From Deltaproteobacteria bacterium (GTDB lineage Bacteria > Desulfobacterota > Desulfobacteria > Desulfobacterales > Desulfosarcinaceae): a stretch of DNA of 64,000 nucleotides. Positions 51,197-62,400 of this stretch are shown here, one piece after another. The position numbers and the translations under genes are program-made. The notes under the pieces are model-generated. The model made no database searches and was not told where the DNA came from. It worked only from the letters and a program-made list of their open reading frames with translations. Every line of letters starts with the position of its first letter. The first letter of the stretch is position 1. The stretch covers positions 1-64,000 of the forward strand of contig JAKALP010000008.1 of the NCBI GenBank assembly GCA_021824175.1. Reading direction: 5' to 3'.

Positions 51197-52291
51197 ATGA
51201 TCCACGGTCACGGTGGCAATATCTACGCGCTGGCGCTCAAGTTGGGGTGCCGGCCGGAAGAGATTATGGACGTCAGCAGCAATATCAATCCGCTGGGACC
51301 GCCGCCGGGATTGATGGTTTATCTGAAGGATCATCTCCCATCGATTTGCGCCCTGCCCGAAGTGGACAGTAAAACCGCTGTTACCCAAATGGCGTCGCTT
51401 TTGAACCTCGATCCAGAATCTCTTCTGGCCGGGGCCGGCACGACCCAGTTCATCTATGCCATGTTTGCCGCCCTGCGGTCGCGCAAGGTGCTCATTGTCG
51501 GCCCAACATATGCCGACTATGCCGATGCCTGCCGGATGCAGCATTTGGAGCCGAATTACTATACAGCCGAGAAAGACCAATGCTTCGAGCCCGACATGGC
51601 CGCTTTAACCCAGCAAGCCGGCGATTATGACACTGTGATCATCTGCAATCCCAACAACCCCACCGGCGTGTTGATTCCCAGATCGTCTTTGCTCAATCTG
51701 TGTCGATGCCACCCCGATACCCGCTTTGTCATCGATGAATCCTATCTGCCTTTCGTGCCGGAGGCCGAAACATTGAGCATGGCCGGCTGTGGTCTGGCTA
51801 ATGTGCTGGTGCTGCATTCCCTTTCGAAAATCTACCGGCTGCCCGGTTTGCGCATCGGCTTTCTGATCGCCTCGCCGGGGCTCATTGAATGTTTTAGGGG
51901 ATTGCTCCTGCCCTGGGGCCTGAACAGTCTGGCCCAGGCCGCGGTCCAATTTCTTTACTTCCATCGGGACAGCGTGGAACGTTTTGTATGGGAAACCCTG
52001 AGCTGCATTGCCGCCGAACGCTTCCGGCTGCTAATGCGGATTGAACAGTTGAACGGCTGGATACCTTTTCCAAGCGTGACCTCCTTTTTTCTGATTCAAC
52101 TGCCCGCTCATTGGACGGCCCGCCAATTGAGTGAGCGCTTCGCCCTGGATCGTATTCTGGTGCGCGATTGCGGCAATTTCTTGGGCCTTGGGGATCGTTT
52201 CATCCGCATTGCCGTCAATAAACCCAATATCAATGACCTGATTGTGGAAAGGCTTTCAGCCTATGTCGCTGACTTTCGAGCTCATCCATAA
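51197..52291 (+). CDS. cobD: Threonine-phosphate decarboxylase
   Basis: A 364-residue PLP enzyme of the class I/II aminotransferase fold. MIHGHGGNIYALA, followed by MDVSSNINPLGPP, is the CobD/CobC signature. NPNNPTG binds the cofactor, and the Lys in LHSLSKIYRLPGLRIGF forms the Schiff base. It makes (R)-1-aminopropan-2-yl phosphate, the linker joined to the corrin by CbiB, encoded next. AAGGAG stands at ideal spacing before the ATG. The 3' end overlaps cbiB by 29 bases. Confidence 0.92.
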   Translation: MIHGHGGNIYALALKLGCRPEEIMDVSSNINPLGPPPGLMVYLKDHLPSICALPEVDSKTAVTQMASLLNLDPESLLAGAGTTQFIYAMFAALRSRKVLIVGPTYADYADACRMQHLEPNYYTAEKDQCFEPDMAALTQQAGDYDTVIICNPNNPTGVLIPRSSLLNLCRCHPDTRFVIDESYLPFVPEAETLSMAGCGLANVLVLHSLSKIYRLPGLRIGFLIASPGLIECFRGLLLPWGLNSLAQAAVQFLYFHRDSVERFVWETLSCIAAERFRLLMRIEQLNGWIPFPSVTSFFLIQLPAHWTARQLSERFALDRILVRDCGNFLGLGDRFIRIAVNKPNINDLIVERLSAYVADFRAHP

Positions 52292-53249
52292 GTTCTGGCC
52301 CGCCTTGCCCGCGGCCATAGCCCTGGATCTGCTGGTGGGTGATCCCCAGGGCTGGCCTCACCCGGTGCGATGGATGGGACGGGCCATCGAGCGCTTTGAG
52401 CCGGTCTGCCGCCGGACCATTAAAAACGAGCGTTTGGCCGGAGCAGTTTTTGCAGTCGCCTTGATCGCCGCGACCTGGGGTCTGACCTTCATGCTTCTGA
52501 AAGCCCTGTTCGCGCTTCATCCGGCCATCGGTCTGATCGCCGAAACCGTTTGTATTTACTTCTGCCTGTCCATCTGTTCGCTCAAAGAAGCGGCCATGGA
52601 GATATATGATCTGCTTTCCAGCGGCCGGATTACGGTCGCGCGTCAAAAGCTCTCCTGGATCGTCAGCCGCGACGTGGGCCACTATGACAGCGAAGATATC
52701 GCCCGGGCCACGGTGGAGACCGTGGCGGAGAATTTCGTGGACGGCGTCTTATCTCCACTCTTCTGGGCAGCCATCGGCGGCGCGCCGCTGATGATGGCTT
52801 ACAAAATGATCAACACCCTGGACTCCATGGTGGGGTACAAAAATGAGCGCTATCGTCGCTTCGGCACGGCGGCGGCGCGCATCGATGACGCAGCCAATTT
52901 TATTCCGGCCAGGCTTTCTTTTTGGATTATCGCTTTGGCAACGCAGCTATTATCCAGACATGACGGCAAACGCGCCCTTCAAACCGCCTGGATTGAAGGC
53001 CGCCACCACACCAGCCCCAATGCCGGTTACCCGGAAGCCGCCTTTGCCGGCGCCCTGGCCGTCAAAATCAACGGCCCCAATTACTACCACGGACGGTTGG
53101 TGGAAAAACCATATATCGGGATTGCCTTCGGGCCGGTGACGGTTTCCAAAATCATCGCAGCCTGCCAACTGATGCTTGTCTCCGCGCTTTTATCCGGAGC
53201 GTTTGTTTGGTTGCCGCGGGTGTGTTTGGGATTTATCCTCTTCAGGTAG
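52263..53249 (+). CDS. cbiB: Adenosylcobinamide-phosphate synthase
   Basis: A 328-residue inner-membrane enzyme that attaches the aminopropanol linker to adenosylcobyric acid. ALDLLVGDPQGWPHPVRWMG is the CbiB N-terminal signature, and DVGHYDSEDIARATVETVAEN with DGVLSPLFWA is the conserved core. Several hydrophobic segments are visible. I prefer ATG 52263 over TTG 52242 because the family N-terminus starts near it. It is the last visible gene of the cobalamin operon; hairpin element A follows. Confidence 0.93.
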   Translation: MSLTFELIHKFWPALPAAIALDLLVGDPQGWPHPVRWMGRAIERFEPVCRRTIKNERLAGAVFAVALIAATWGLTFMLLKALFALHPAIGLIAETVCIYFCLSICSLKEAAMEIYDLLSSGRITVARQKLSWIVSRDVGHYDSEDIARATVETVAENFVDGVLSPLFWAAIGGAPLMMAYKMINTLDSMVGYKNERYRRFGTAAARIDDAANFIPARLSFWIIALATQLLSRHDGKRALQTAWIEGRHHTSPNAGYPEAAFAGALAVKINGPNYYHGRLVEKPYIGIAFGPVTVSKIIAACQLMLVSALLSGAFVWLPRVCLGFILFR

Positions 53250-53399
53250 CCGCCACGACTGCGTCATAAACGTGCGAGTTCGACCGGCGCGATGGACCAT
53301 ATTTGCAATACTACTGATTTACACTCTAAACAGGCGCCTGGCTTGACAACCCGCATCAATCCAATTACAAGCGCTACGTCGTGTTGAGGTAGCTATCTT

Positions 53400-53541
53400 C
53401 AAGCCATCTCAAAATAAGGATTTTGGGCCAAAATCGCGGCGGAGACAAATTTTAAACCGGAGACATACTAAAGTATTTCGAGGATTTAAAATTTGCCTCC
53501 AACAAAGAGTTTGGGCCAAAAAACTATTTTGAGATGGCTTG
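53400..53541 (+). repeat. Structured hairpin element, copy A
   Basis: A 17-base perfect inverted repeat (CAAGCCATCTCAAAATA at 53400-53416, complement at 53525-53541) encloses a core with GGCGGAGACAAATTTTAAAC, CATACTAAAGTATTTCGAGG and AAAATTTGCCTCCAAC. The same core occurs in copies B (56582) and C (63709), but the arms here are different in sequence. The rest of the gap 53250-53399 shows nothing I can identify. Confidence 0.85.
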
Positions 53542-53569
53542 TTGTAACCCGCTTCTTGTTTGGTTCGCC

Positions 53570-56563
53570 ATGCCGCCCACCCGCAAGACTCACTCTGCGC
53601 AAAAGCCATCTAAAAGCCCTGAAACTTCAGTGCATACAGCACCGGTGGGCTCGCGGGAGTTGGATCGCCTTGAATTTTTCCGGCACGGCAAAGCCTTGAT
53701 GCCCGATCCGGATGATCCGTACCCGGCCATTGCTTATGACGCCAAAACCGGTGACGGTTATATGGATTATACTTTCTGTTCCTGTACCCGTTCAGGCCGG
53801 ACCACCTGCGCGCATTTGAAGGCGCTCTATCGGATCACCCATCATTTCGAATCATTGTATGCGCCCAATGCCGCCGAAGCCTTCAAAGCCAGCGTTTGGC
53901 ATCGAATGGCGGCAGTCCTGGCCGATGGTGCCCGTGATTCGGTTGAAAACATCACGTTGATGCGCAACGGCCAGGGCAAGGAGAACGCCTTGGTGATGGC
54001 GGGGCAGGCCCAGGAACCGTTGCTGTTTTACCTGTCCCAGGGCGAGGACCGCTCGCGGCTCATTTCCCGTTGTTCACTCTCAACCAGTGATGCCACCGTG
54101 CCCAGCCGCGCCGATGTGTTGAAGCAGTTGACCTTCATGACCATGGCTGAAAATGAAAGGGTCCTCAGTGACAGAGGACTGAAGAGCGCCCGGCAGACCT
54201 TCGAAAACAGCTTCTGGTATCGATTTGCCTATCAATTATTCAAGGAGTTCGGTTGCCAGGAGTGCCGATTACATCCGGCCATTGATGACCTTAGCGGCGA
54301 ATTTATCCTCAACGCCAAGGACGGCTCGGATCAAGTGATATTCTACTTGCCCGTACCACGGGCCAAGGTCAAGCGTCTTCTGGTGGAGCTCAAGGACGCC
54401 TTTACCAACCAGCACGGCCTGAATATCCAACCCCTTGCGCTGGATTCAGTTTTCGACGTCCGCCTCAACGAAGGCCTGGATATGGAAATCCAGCCCATGT
54501 TGCGACTGATCCAGCAAAACGGAGAGCTGCGTTTTTTTAAAAGAGAAGATTTGCGTAAGTTTCAATATGGCCATTTATACTACATCAAGGAGCTGGGGCT
54601 GCTGGTGGAAGATAACGCGCCCGGTTCGGCCGCCAGGATCGCGGAGCCCGCGCGCACGGTGATTCAGCGCGGCCAGGTGCCGCAGTTTTTGAGTGAGCAT
54701 GGACTGCTTCTCAATGGTGAATTGTATCGGCTCGATGAAAAACTGCGACGGTTTGAGATTATGACCTCCTTTGACCGCATCGCAATCTTTCCCAAGGCCG
54801 TTGAAAAAAGTTGGTGCTGGCTGGATGTGACCTATGGGGATGGCAACCAATCGATTTCCCTGGCCTCCATCCTGGCCGCTAAAAAAGCCGGACAGCGCTT
54901 TGTCGCCACCCGCCACGGATGGGTGGATTGTCAATCGCCGCCATTTGCCCATGCGGATGAATTGGTCAAGCACCAGCCACCCGAAACTCAGGGCGACCAA
55001 GAAGGTGTGCCTTTGCCGAGGTTCGACCTTTTCCGCATCACTGCCCTGAACGAATGCCCCGTGGAGATTGACCGGCAATCCGATCAAGCGAACCAGTTGA
55101 AGCAAATGCTGGCTCTTCAGCCGTTGAAATCCCCGCTTAAGGTCATGGGCTTGACCTCCGGCCTGCGAGGGTATCAGGAACTGGGCGTCCAATGGCTCTG
55201 GTTTTTATTTGAAAACGGGTTCGGTGGACTGCTGTGTGATGACATGGGACTGGGGAAAACCCATCAGGTCATGGCTTTCATGGTGGGGTTGCGTGAAACC
55301 GATCAGGCGCGTCACCCCTTCTTGGTAGTCTGCCCCACGTCGGTCATCAGCCATTGGGAACGTAAAATCGCCGAGCATGCGCCGGGCTTAAAGGCCGTGG
55401 CCTACTATGGCGGCCAGCGTGATTTGGCGGGCAGCATTGCCCAGTCCCATGTGGTGATTACTTCCTATGGTGTGCTCCGGCGGGATTATAAACTGCTCCA
55501 GGCGCGGACCTTCGACCTGATTGTTTTCGATGAGATCCAGGTCATCAAGAATGCCGAAACTCAATCCTACAAAGCCGCTCAAGAATTGAGCGCCGGCATG
55601 AAAATCGGTTTGACCGGAACCCCCATTGAGAACCGGATTGATGAACTCAAGACGTTGATGGATGTGGTGGTGCCAGGCTATCTGGGCAGTGATAAGTACT
55701 TCGCCGGCCGATATCGGATTCCCATCGAAAAAGACGGCGATGTGTCGCGCAAGAGGCAATTGAGCCGTCTGGTATCTCCTTTTACGCTGCGGCGTCTGAA
55801 GAAAACGGTTCTAAAAGATTTGCCTCCCAAGATTGAAGATTCGCGCACCTGCCGGTTGAGCGAAGATCAAATCAAGCTGTATCGCGACGCCATCGACCGA
55901 CGCGGCCGCGAGCTGCGGCTGGCTCTTTCCCAGGAGAATTTACCGGTCCCCTACATTCATATCTTCGCGTTGCTCAATTTGCTGAAGCAGATCTGCAACC
56001 ATCCCGCCTTGGTGGAAAAGAGGGTCAAAGGCTACAGGGATTATGCTTCCGGCAAGTGGGATCTTTTTGTAGAGCTTTTAGAAGAAAGTCTGGACAGCGG
56101 GCAGAAAATCGTGGTGTACAGCCAATTTCTAGGAATGATTGAAATCATCGGGCAGTACTTAACCGATTTGAAAATCGGTTTTGTTGCGTTAACCGGCGCA
56201 AGCCGCGGACGCGGCGCCATTATCGAGCGCTTTGAAAAGGACCCGGAGTGCCGGGTTTTCGTGGGCAGTTTAAAGGCCGGCGGGGTAGGCATCGACCTGG
56301 TATCCGCGTCGGTAGTCATTCATTATGACCGCTGGTGGAACGCGGCCCGGGAAGATCAGGCCACGGATCGGGTTCACCGCATCGGCCAGCGACGCGGCGT
56401 GCAAGTGTTTAAACTGATCACCGAAGGCACGCTGGAGGAGAAAATCGCCGCCATTATCGAGAAGAAGCGCCATCTCATGGACAGCATTGTCGAGGAAGAT
56501 GATCCCACCTTATTAAAAAGTTTCACCCGGCCGGAGTTGTTGGATTTGATAGCTCCATTATAA
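53570..56563 (+). CDS. SWIM zinc-finger SNF2-family helicase
   Basis: A 997-residue HepA/RapA-type translocase. A SWIM finger near the N-terminus has CSC..CAH spacing (about 70-85; CSCTRSGRTTCAHLK). A poorly conserved middle domain follows, then the SNF2 ATPase: Walker A DDMGLGKTH (about 556), DEIQ box (about 653), TGTPIENR, and the helicase C domain with ATDRVHRIGQ. It remodels nucleic acid-protein complexes; the bacterial substrate is unclear. ATG 53534 lies inside the right arm of hairpin element A, so ATG 53570 is a better start. Confidence 0.9.
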   Translation: MPPTRKTHSAQKPSKSPETSVHTAPVGSRELDRLEFFRHGKALMPDPDDPYPAIAYDAKTGDGYMDYTFCSCTRSGRTTCAHLKALYRITHHFESLYAPNAAEAFKASVWHRMAAVLADGARDSVENITLMRNGQGKENALVMAGQAQEPLLFYLSQGEDRSRLISRCSLSTSDATVPSRADVLKQLTFMTMAENERVLSDRGLKSARQTFENSFWYRFAYQLFKEFGCQECRLHPAIDDLSGEFILNAKDGSDQVIFYLPVPRAKVKRLLVELKDAFTNQHGLNIQPLALDSVFDVRLNEGLDMEIQPMLRLIQQNGELRFFKREDLRKFQYGHLYYIKELGLLVEDNAPGSAARIAEPARTVIQRGQVPQFLSEHGLLLNGELYRLDEKLRRFEIMTSFDRIAIFPKAVEKSWCWLDVTYGDGNQSISLASILAAKKAGQRFVATRHGWVDCQSPPFAHADELVKHQPPETQGDQEGVPLPRFDLFRITALNECPVEIDRQSDQANQLKQMLALQPLKSPLKVMGLTSGLRGYQELGVQWLWFLFENGFGGLLCDDMGLGKTHQVMAFMVGLRETDQARHPFLVVCPTSVISHWERKIAEHAPGLKAVAYYGGQRDLAGSIAQSHVVITSYGVLRRDYKLLQARTFDLIVFDEIQVIKNAETQSYKAAQELSAGMKIGLTGTPIENRIDELKTLMDVVVPGYLGSDKYFAGRYRIPIEKDGDVSRKRQLSRLVSPFTLRRLKKTVLKDLPPKIEDSRTCRLSEDQIKLYRDAIDRRGRELRLALSQENLPVPYIHIFALLNLLKQICNHPALVEKRVKGYRDYASGKWDLFVELLEESLDSGQKIVVYSQFLGMIEIIGQYLTDLKIGFVALTGASRGRGAIIERFEKDPECRVFVGSLKAGGVGIDLVSASVVIHYDRWWNAAREDQATDRVHRIGQRRGVQVFKLITEGTLEEKIAAIIEKKRHLMDSIVEEDDPTLLKSFTRPELLDLIAPL

Positions 56564-56581
56564 GGCGGCTTGCACATTGTT

Positions 56582-56726
56582 TAGTACTTGAACGAAAACC
56601 CCTTATTTTTCCAAGTTCAAGGCGGAGGTAAAATTATAACCGCAGGAATACATGTAGTATTTCGAGGATTGAAATTTTGCCCCAACGCGGAAATTGGGAA
56701 AATAAGGGGTTTTCGTTCAAGTACTA
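56582..56726 (+). repeat. Structured hairpin element, copy B
   Basis: A 28-base perfect inverted repeat (beginning TAGTACTTGAACG at 56582, complement ending 56726) encloses the conserved core: GGCGGAGGTAAAATTATAAC, ATACATGTAGTATTTCGAGG and GAAATTTTGCCCCAACGC. It sits exactly between the convergent helicase (ends 56563) and hybrid kinase genes; the kinase TAG stop lies in its right arm. A terminator or 3' UTR structure for both is likely. Confidence 0.9.
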
Positions 56727-58634
56727 TTTGGCCGCGATTACTTCCCGCATCACCCTCAGCATTTCCCGGAAGTTATAAGGTTTGGCAATGAAACCCTTGG
56801 CACGGCTCAGAACCTTGTCTACCTTGGGGTTGTCCATGGTATAGCCGCTGGAGATCAGGATTTTGGCCTTGGGATTAAAGTTCAGGATCTCCGCCATGCA
56901 TTGTTTGCCCCCCATGCCCGGCATGATCAAATCCAGGATTATCAGGGCAATGGCGTTCTTCTGCTGACGGTAGAACGTCAAACCCTCTTCGCCACTGCCG
57001 GCCATGATTACCTCATAGCCGTTTTTGACAAGCATATCGTTGGCCAGATCGCGCAGAAAGGGTTCATCGTCGATGACCAGGACTTTTTCGCCAATGCCTT
57101 TGCGGATTGGTTCCACGGGGTGCGCCGCTTCGGGTTGGGCAATGGCATCGATGGCGGGCAGATAAATGGAAAAGGTGGTGCCCACGCCGGGTGTGCTGGC
57201 GCAAGCCAGGTGGCCCTGGTGATTTTTGATGATGCCGTAGGCAATGGCCAAACCCAGGCCAGTACCCTGGCCGGCCTGTTTGGTGGTGAAGAACGGCTCG
57301 AAGATATGTTCCAATACTTCTTCGCTCATGCCATGGCCGTTGTCTCTGATCGTGATCAGCACATAGGGGCGTGGATTGTCATTCAAGTTCACCCTGCGAA
57401 AGGCATCGTCCGGTTGAAAATTGGCGGTTTCAAAGATGAGCTGGCCGCCGTCCGACATGGCGTCCTTGGCATTGATGCCGATGTTGAGAAGTACTTGTTC
57501 CAACTGGCCGGGGTCCGCATTGACGGTATGGACCGAGTCGGTCAGTCGCAACTCAATGGCGATCATTTTGGGAATGGTGCGTTTGAGCAGGGTTTCCACT
57601 TGCCGAATGACGTAGTTGACATCCACCGGTCTTGGATTGATTTCGACCTTGCGCCCGAAGGTCAGCAGCTGGCGCGTCAGATCCGTGGCGCGTTCAGCGG
57701 CTTTCTCAATCGCTTTGAGCCGCGCGAAGTCCGGATGACCGGCTTCGCGGTCGTTGAGCAGCATATGGGTATATCCCATCACCGCCTGCAGCAAATTGTT
57801 GAAATCGTGGGAAACCCCGCCCGCCAGGATGCCGATGGCCTCCATCTTTTGGGCCTGAAGCAATTGGGCTTCGAGCTGCTTGGTGGCTGTTAAATCGCGT
57901 TCAAAACCGCATAGGCCACTGATGGTCCCGGCTCCGCCGCCCATGGGCACCTTGATATTGTGGAAGGTTTTCTTATTGCGACCCACCCAACGAATCTCTT
58001 CGGTCTCGATAATCTCTCCACCTAAGACACGCAGTTCCGCCTCCTTGGCGTTTGGAGAGATATCCTGGCCGAAGATCTCCTCATCGGAGCGACCGATAAA
58101 GGCATCGGCTTTGAATCCATGGAGCCGTTCCATGGCTGGATTGACCAAGGTATATTTCAGATTGGTATCTTTGATATAGATGGCATCCCGGGCGCTCTCA
58201 AAGATGGTGCGGAATCGTTTTTCACTCTCTTTCAGCCGCTCTTCGGCCAGCCTTTTTTCTTCCCGGATCTGGATGATCTCGAAAATCCGCTGGAGTAAAT
58301 TGATGAGTTCCACCGGACGCACGGGTTTTTGCAGGTAGTGAAACGCCCCTTTTTCCAGGGCGTTGACCGCCGAATCCAGGTCCGCGAAGGCGGTCATCAA
58401 GGCGCAAATGCAATCCGGGTGATGTTCTTTGAGATTGGCCAGCAATTGAATGCCCGAATTGTCCGGAAGTTTAAGATCAAGCAGGGCCACCTTGGGATTG
58501 ACTTTAGCGGCCACGGTGACGGCATCGGCGCAAGTGGCCGCCGAATACAGCGTATAGCCTTCATCGCTGAGGATATCGGTCAAGTTGTCGGTCAAGGCCT
58601 CATCATCATCAACTAGTAATATGGTTTTCAGCAT
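56724..58634 (-). CDS. Hybrid sensor histidine kinase
   Basis: A 636-residue soluble hybrid kinase. The order is receiver (about 1-125, Asp53 in LLDLKLPD), PAS (about 140-260), HisKA with [11 protein letters not shown], HATPase ([28 protein letters not shown]) and a C-terminal receiver (about 510-636, IILDLIMPG). It has no membrane segment, so it takes input from its own receivers and PAS. It starts 12 bases after the double-receiver gene and is the last gene of a three-gene phosphorelay operon. Its stop codon falls within hairpin element B. Confidence 0.92.
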   Translation of the reverse strand: MLKTILLVDDDEALTDNLTDILSDEGYTLYSAATCADAVTVAAKVNPKVALLDLKLPDNSGIQLLANLKEHHPDCICALMTAFADLDSAVNALEKGAFHYLQKPVRPVELINLLQRIFEIIQIREEKRLAEERLKESEKRFRTIFESARDAIYIKDTNLKYTLVNPAMERLHGFKADAFIGRSDEEIFGQDISPNAKEAELRVLGGEIIETEEIRWVGRNKKTFHNIKVPMGGGAGTISGLCGFERDLTATKQLEAQLLQAQKMEAIGILAGGVSHDFNNLLQAVMGYTHMLLNDREAGHPDFARLKAIEKAAERATDLTRQLLTFGRKVEINPRPVDVNYVIRQVETLLKRTIPKMIAIELRLTDSVHTVNADPGQLEQVLLNIGINAKDAMSDGGQLIFETANFQPDDAFRRVNLNDNPRPYVLITIRDNGHGMSEEVLEHIFEPFFTTKQAGQGTGLGLAIAYGIIKNHQGHLACASTPGVGTTFSIYLPAIDAIAQPEAAHPVEPIRKGIGEKVLVIDDEPFLRDLANDMLVKNGYEVIMAGSGEEGLTFYRQQKNAIALIILDLIMPGMGGKQCMAEILNFNPKAKILISSGYTMDNPKVDKVLSRAKGFIAKPYNFREMLRVMREVIAAK

Positions 58635-58646
58635 GGCCTGCTCCCG

Positions 58647-59411
58647 CTATGGCTTTTGAAAATCCCCTGTTTTTCTATTCTCGGCTGCCGTGTTCATCAA
58701 CTTCAATAGCCGATCCATGTCAATGGGCTTGGGCAGCATGGTGTAAGCGTTCTCTTCAATTGCCTGCCGGATAACTTCTTTCATCTCTTCGGCATAGCCA
58801 GTGATCAGGATGGTGATCACCTTGGGCTGCAGCGCTTTAATTCGTCGAAATATCTCCAACCCGTTCAATTCCTGGAACTTAAGATCCAACAGCAAAATAT
58901 CAAACCTCTGGTTCTGCGCCGCCTGGATGGCGCTGGGGCCATCGTTGGCCATGGCCACCCGGTAGCCATGTTCCGCCAGAGCGTCGTTCAAATTATCACA
59001 CAGGTTGCGGTCGTCATCGGCAATGAGCACGCAACCGCCGTCGGCACCGGATCTGGTCTCATGGATGATGCCGAGCAGTTGGGCCAGATCCAGCGGCTTT
59101 TTGAGTACGGCCAGAACACCATTGTCATGGGCCTGCTGGATCAGTTCATCCAAGGCATAGGCGGTAACCAATACGACTTTGAGGTCGGGGTCTTTATCTT
59201 TCAGGCGCAAAAAACACTCCACCCCGTTCATGCCGGGCATTTTGATGTCCATGAGCACCAGATCAAATGATCGTTGACCGGCGATCAGGCAGGCCTCTTC
59301 CCCGCTGTGGGCTGTGAGGACCTCACACTCCTCATCTTCCAAAACGTCCTTGATGTTGTCGACGAACTCTTTGTTATCGTCCACGAGCAGTATTGAGGCG
59401 TGCATCGACAA
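58647..59411 (-). CDS. Double-receiver response regulator
   Basis: A 254-residue protein of two tandem CheY-like receiver domains. The first has ILLVDDN and phospho-acceptor Asp55 (VLMDIKMPG). The second has VLIADDDRN and an Asp in LLLDLKFQ (about 180). There is no DNA-binding or enzymatic output, so it probably relays phosphate between the two kinases encoded on either side, with 6 and 12 base gaps. Confidence 0.92.
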   Translation of the reverse strand: MSMHASILLVDDNKEFVDNIKDVLEDEECEVLTAHSGEEACLIAGQRSFDLVLMDIKMPGMNGVECFLRLKDKDPDLKVVLVTAYALDELIQQAHDNGVLAVLKKPLDLAQLLGIIHETRSGADGGCVLIADDDRNLCDNLNDALAEHGYRVAMANDGPSAIQAAQNQRFDILLLDLKFQELNGLEIFRRIKALQPKVITILITGYAEEMKEVIRQAIEENAYTMLPKPIDMDRLLKLMNTAAENRKTGDFQKP

Positions 59412-59417
59412 TCCCTT

Positions 59418-62400
59418 CTATGCCCGGCAAGGCAGCTTCACGATGACGGTGGTACCTTGCCCAGGCTCTGATACCAAGTTGATTGACCCGTGGTGTTCGG
59501 CAATAATTTTCTTCACATTGGCCAGTCCGATGCCGGTGCCTCTGGCGCGGGTAGTAAACAAGGGTTCAAAGGCGTGTTGTTGGGTTTCCGCATTCATTCC
59601 AATGCCGTTGTCTATTACTTCTATCACCACTTGGTCATTGGAATGGTAGGCCGCGACTTTAATGGCGGGCCGATATCCCGTCGAATCTCCATTCTCTTTG
59701 CCTTGCTTGTCCTTAACCGCCAGAATGGCGTTGTCAATCAGATTGATAAGTACCCGGCGCATCTTTTCCGGATCGTGCGGCACGATGGGCAGTTTATCCG
59801 ACAGTTCACGATCAATGGCAATCGATTCCAACTCCTGGATCTGGGTGATCAGATCGTTGATCCAAGTCCGCATGTCCGCGAGAACCATGGACGCATTCCT
59901 GCCGCGGGTGTACTCCAGTAGATCGCCGACGATGGCGTCGCATTGGGTGACCTGCTCTTCAATGCGCTTAAAATGCTTGTCGATCTTTTCATCGCCGGAC
60001 TTTACTTTTCTTTGCAGGTAGTAATTGGAGGAACGGATTACACCCAACGGATTGCGCAGTTCGTGGCTCACCGTAGCCGTCAATTGGCCTAATACGGCCA
60101 ACTTTTCACGTTTGACCAACTCCTGTTGGGCCGCTTCCAAGGCCTTGGTTCTTTCAAGCACCATCTCTTCCAGGCGATGGCGGTACTTCTCCAGCTCTCG
60201 TTCCGTGCGCTTTTTTTCGGTGATATCCCGTGAAATGCCGAAAAAGCCAATGGGGTTGCCCGCCTCATCCCTGCGCAGCGAGGCCGACAATTCGATTACG
60301 GCTTCCGTTCCGTCTTCCCGCAGCAATTCATAATCAAAGATCTGGGCTGGAATTCCGGTTTTATAGACCTTATTGAAAATTTTATAGATCTCTTGGGACG
60401 TGTTGGGTTTTGAAAAGGATCGGTTGTTTTTACCGACCAATTCCTGGAGAGTGCTGCGATGAATCCGGGCTTCAGCTTCATTGACAAAGGTAAAAGTCCC
60501 CCGCAAGTCGACTTCCCAGTATCCTTCTTCGATATTTGCCAGGATGTTGCGATACCTTTGCTCGCTGGCCTCCAGGGCTATCTGGGTCCTTTTCAATTCA
60601 CCAATATCCACGGTCATGGCCAGAAGACAATCCTGACCCTTATAGCGGATGGGATTGACTGAAAAGAGGCTGTCGAGGATGCGTCCGTCCTTGGCACGCA
60701 ATTGAACCTCCATGCCATCCACGCGCCCATCGCGGTTGAATCTTTCCAGCATGCGCGCGCGCGCGGTGGGGTCCACATAGATATTCAGGTCATATGGCGT
60801 GCGTCCGACGGCCTCTTCTCGGGTGTATCCGGTGCGCCGGCAAAATGCTTCGTTGACTTGCATGTAACGCGAATCGGAAAGCCGTGTCACTACAACAGAG
60901 TAGGGGGCCGACTCCAGAATGGCGCGGTATCCCTCTTCGCTTTCGCGGAGGGCATTCTGATAGGTTTTAATTGCCGTGATGTCAACGGTGATCGTCAACA
61001 GGCAATCTTCTCCGCCATATCGAATGACTCTGGATGAGAGCATGCTTTCGAGGAGTATTTCATTTTTGTCGCGAAAGCGAAGTTCCAGCCCGTCGACTTG
61101 ACCCTCTTGGTGAAGGATCTCCAGCATCCGTCGCCTGTCATCGGGATTGTCGTATAACTTGAGCTCAAAGGCTGTATGACCGAGGATCTCTTCACGACGA
61201 TACCCGGTGCGCCGACAGAAGGCTTCGTTCACCTGCACGAACGTATTGTTCGATCGGCGGGTGATCGCGATGGAGTAAGGCGCGGCCTCCAAAATGGTGC
61301 GGTTGCGTTCTTCTCTTTCTTCCAGGGCCCGCTGGGTCTCTTTCAATGCCGTGACATCCGCTGATATGGCCAGCATGCAGTCTTCGTTCTTGAAACGGAT
61401 CGGTCTCACGGACAGCAGTGATTCCCTGAGGCTGCCATCTTTGGTGCGAAACCGGACCTCCATTCCATCCACCCGGCCCACTCGGCGATAGGTTTCAAGA
61501 ACACGTTCACGCTCGCCAGGGTCCGCAAATAGATCCAACTTAAGGGCGCTCACGCCGATGACTTCCGCCTTGCTGTATCCACTACGCTGGCAGAAACTTT
61601 CATTGACCTGCACATAAGCCATGTCGGAAAGCCTTGTGATCCCGATGGAAAACGGGGCGGTGTCCAATATGGTGCGGTGACTCTCTTCACTTTCCTCCAA
61701 AGCGCGCTGAGCGCTTTTGAGTTCCGAAATATTCGTGGAGATGAAAATCAGGCAAAGTTCATCTTTGAAATAGATGGCCCTGGCCGACGCCAACGCCTCC
61801 GTGGTGCGGCCGTCCTTGAGCCGGTAGGTGATTTCCATGTCCTCCACACGGCCCGTTTTTCGCAGTTTTTCAAGCATGCGTTCGCGGTCGGCCAGGTCGG
61901 CATAGATGTTCAGGTCCAGTGTGGTGCGGCCTAGTACTTCTTCCCGGCTGTATCCCGTATTTTCGCAAAACGCATCATTGACATGAATATACTTTCCATC
62001 CGCGATTCTTGAAATGGTGATGGCGTACGGAGCCGAATCCAAGATGGTCCGGTAACTCTTCTCGCTTTCCGTGATTACGCGTTGGGCCTCTTTGAGGGCG
62101 TCGATGTTGGTGGCGATGAACAAAATGCAGGGTTCGTTGCGGTAGAAGATAATGCGCGAGGAAACCAGAGCAGAACTTAAAGCCCCGTCCTTGGTGCGGA
62201 ACTTCATCTCCAGACCATCCACTTTATTATCGCGGCGGATGGTTTCGACCAAACGGTCTCGTTCGGCATCGTCACCAAAGTGATTAAAATCGAAAAACGA
62301 TTGGCCCAGGACTTCCTCCGCGCTGTACCCGGTGCGCGCGCTGAACGCCTGATTGACCAGCACATAGCGGAAATCGGTAATGCGGCTGATGGTAATCACA

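Noticed and set aside
53534-53569. Earlier start for the SNF2 helicase
   Set aside because: This ATG lies within the right arm of hairpin element A, and the extra 12 residues look non-native; the ATG at 53570 is more plausible.
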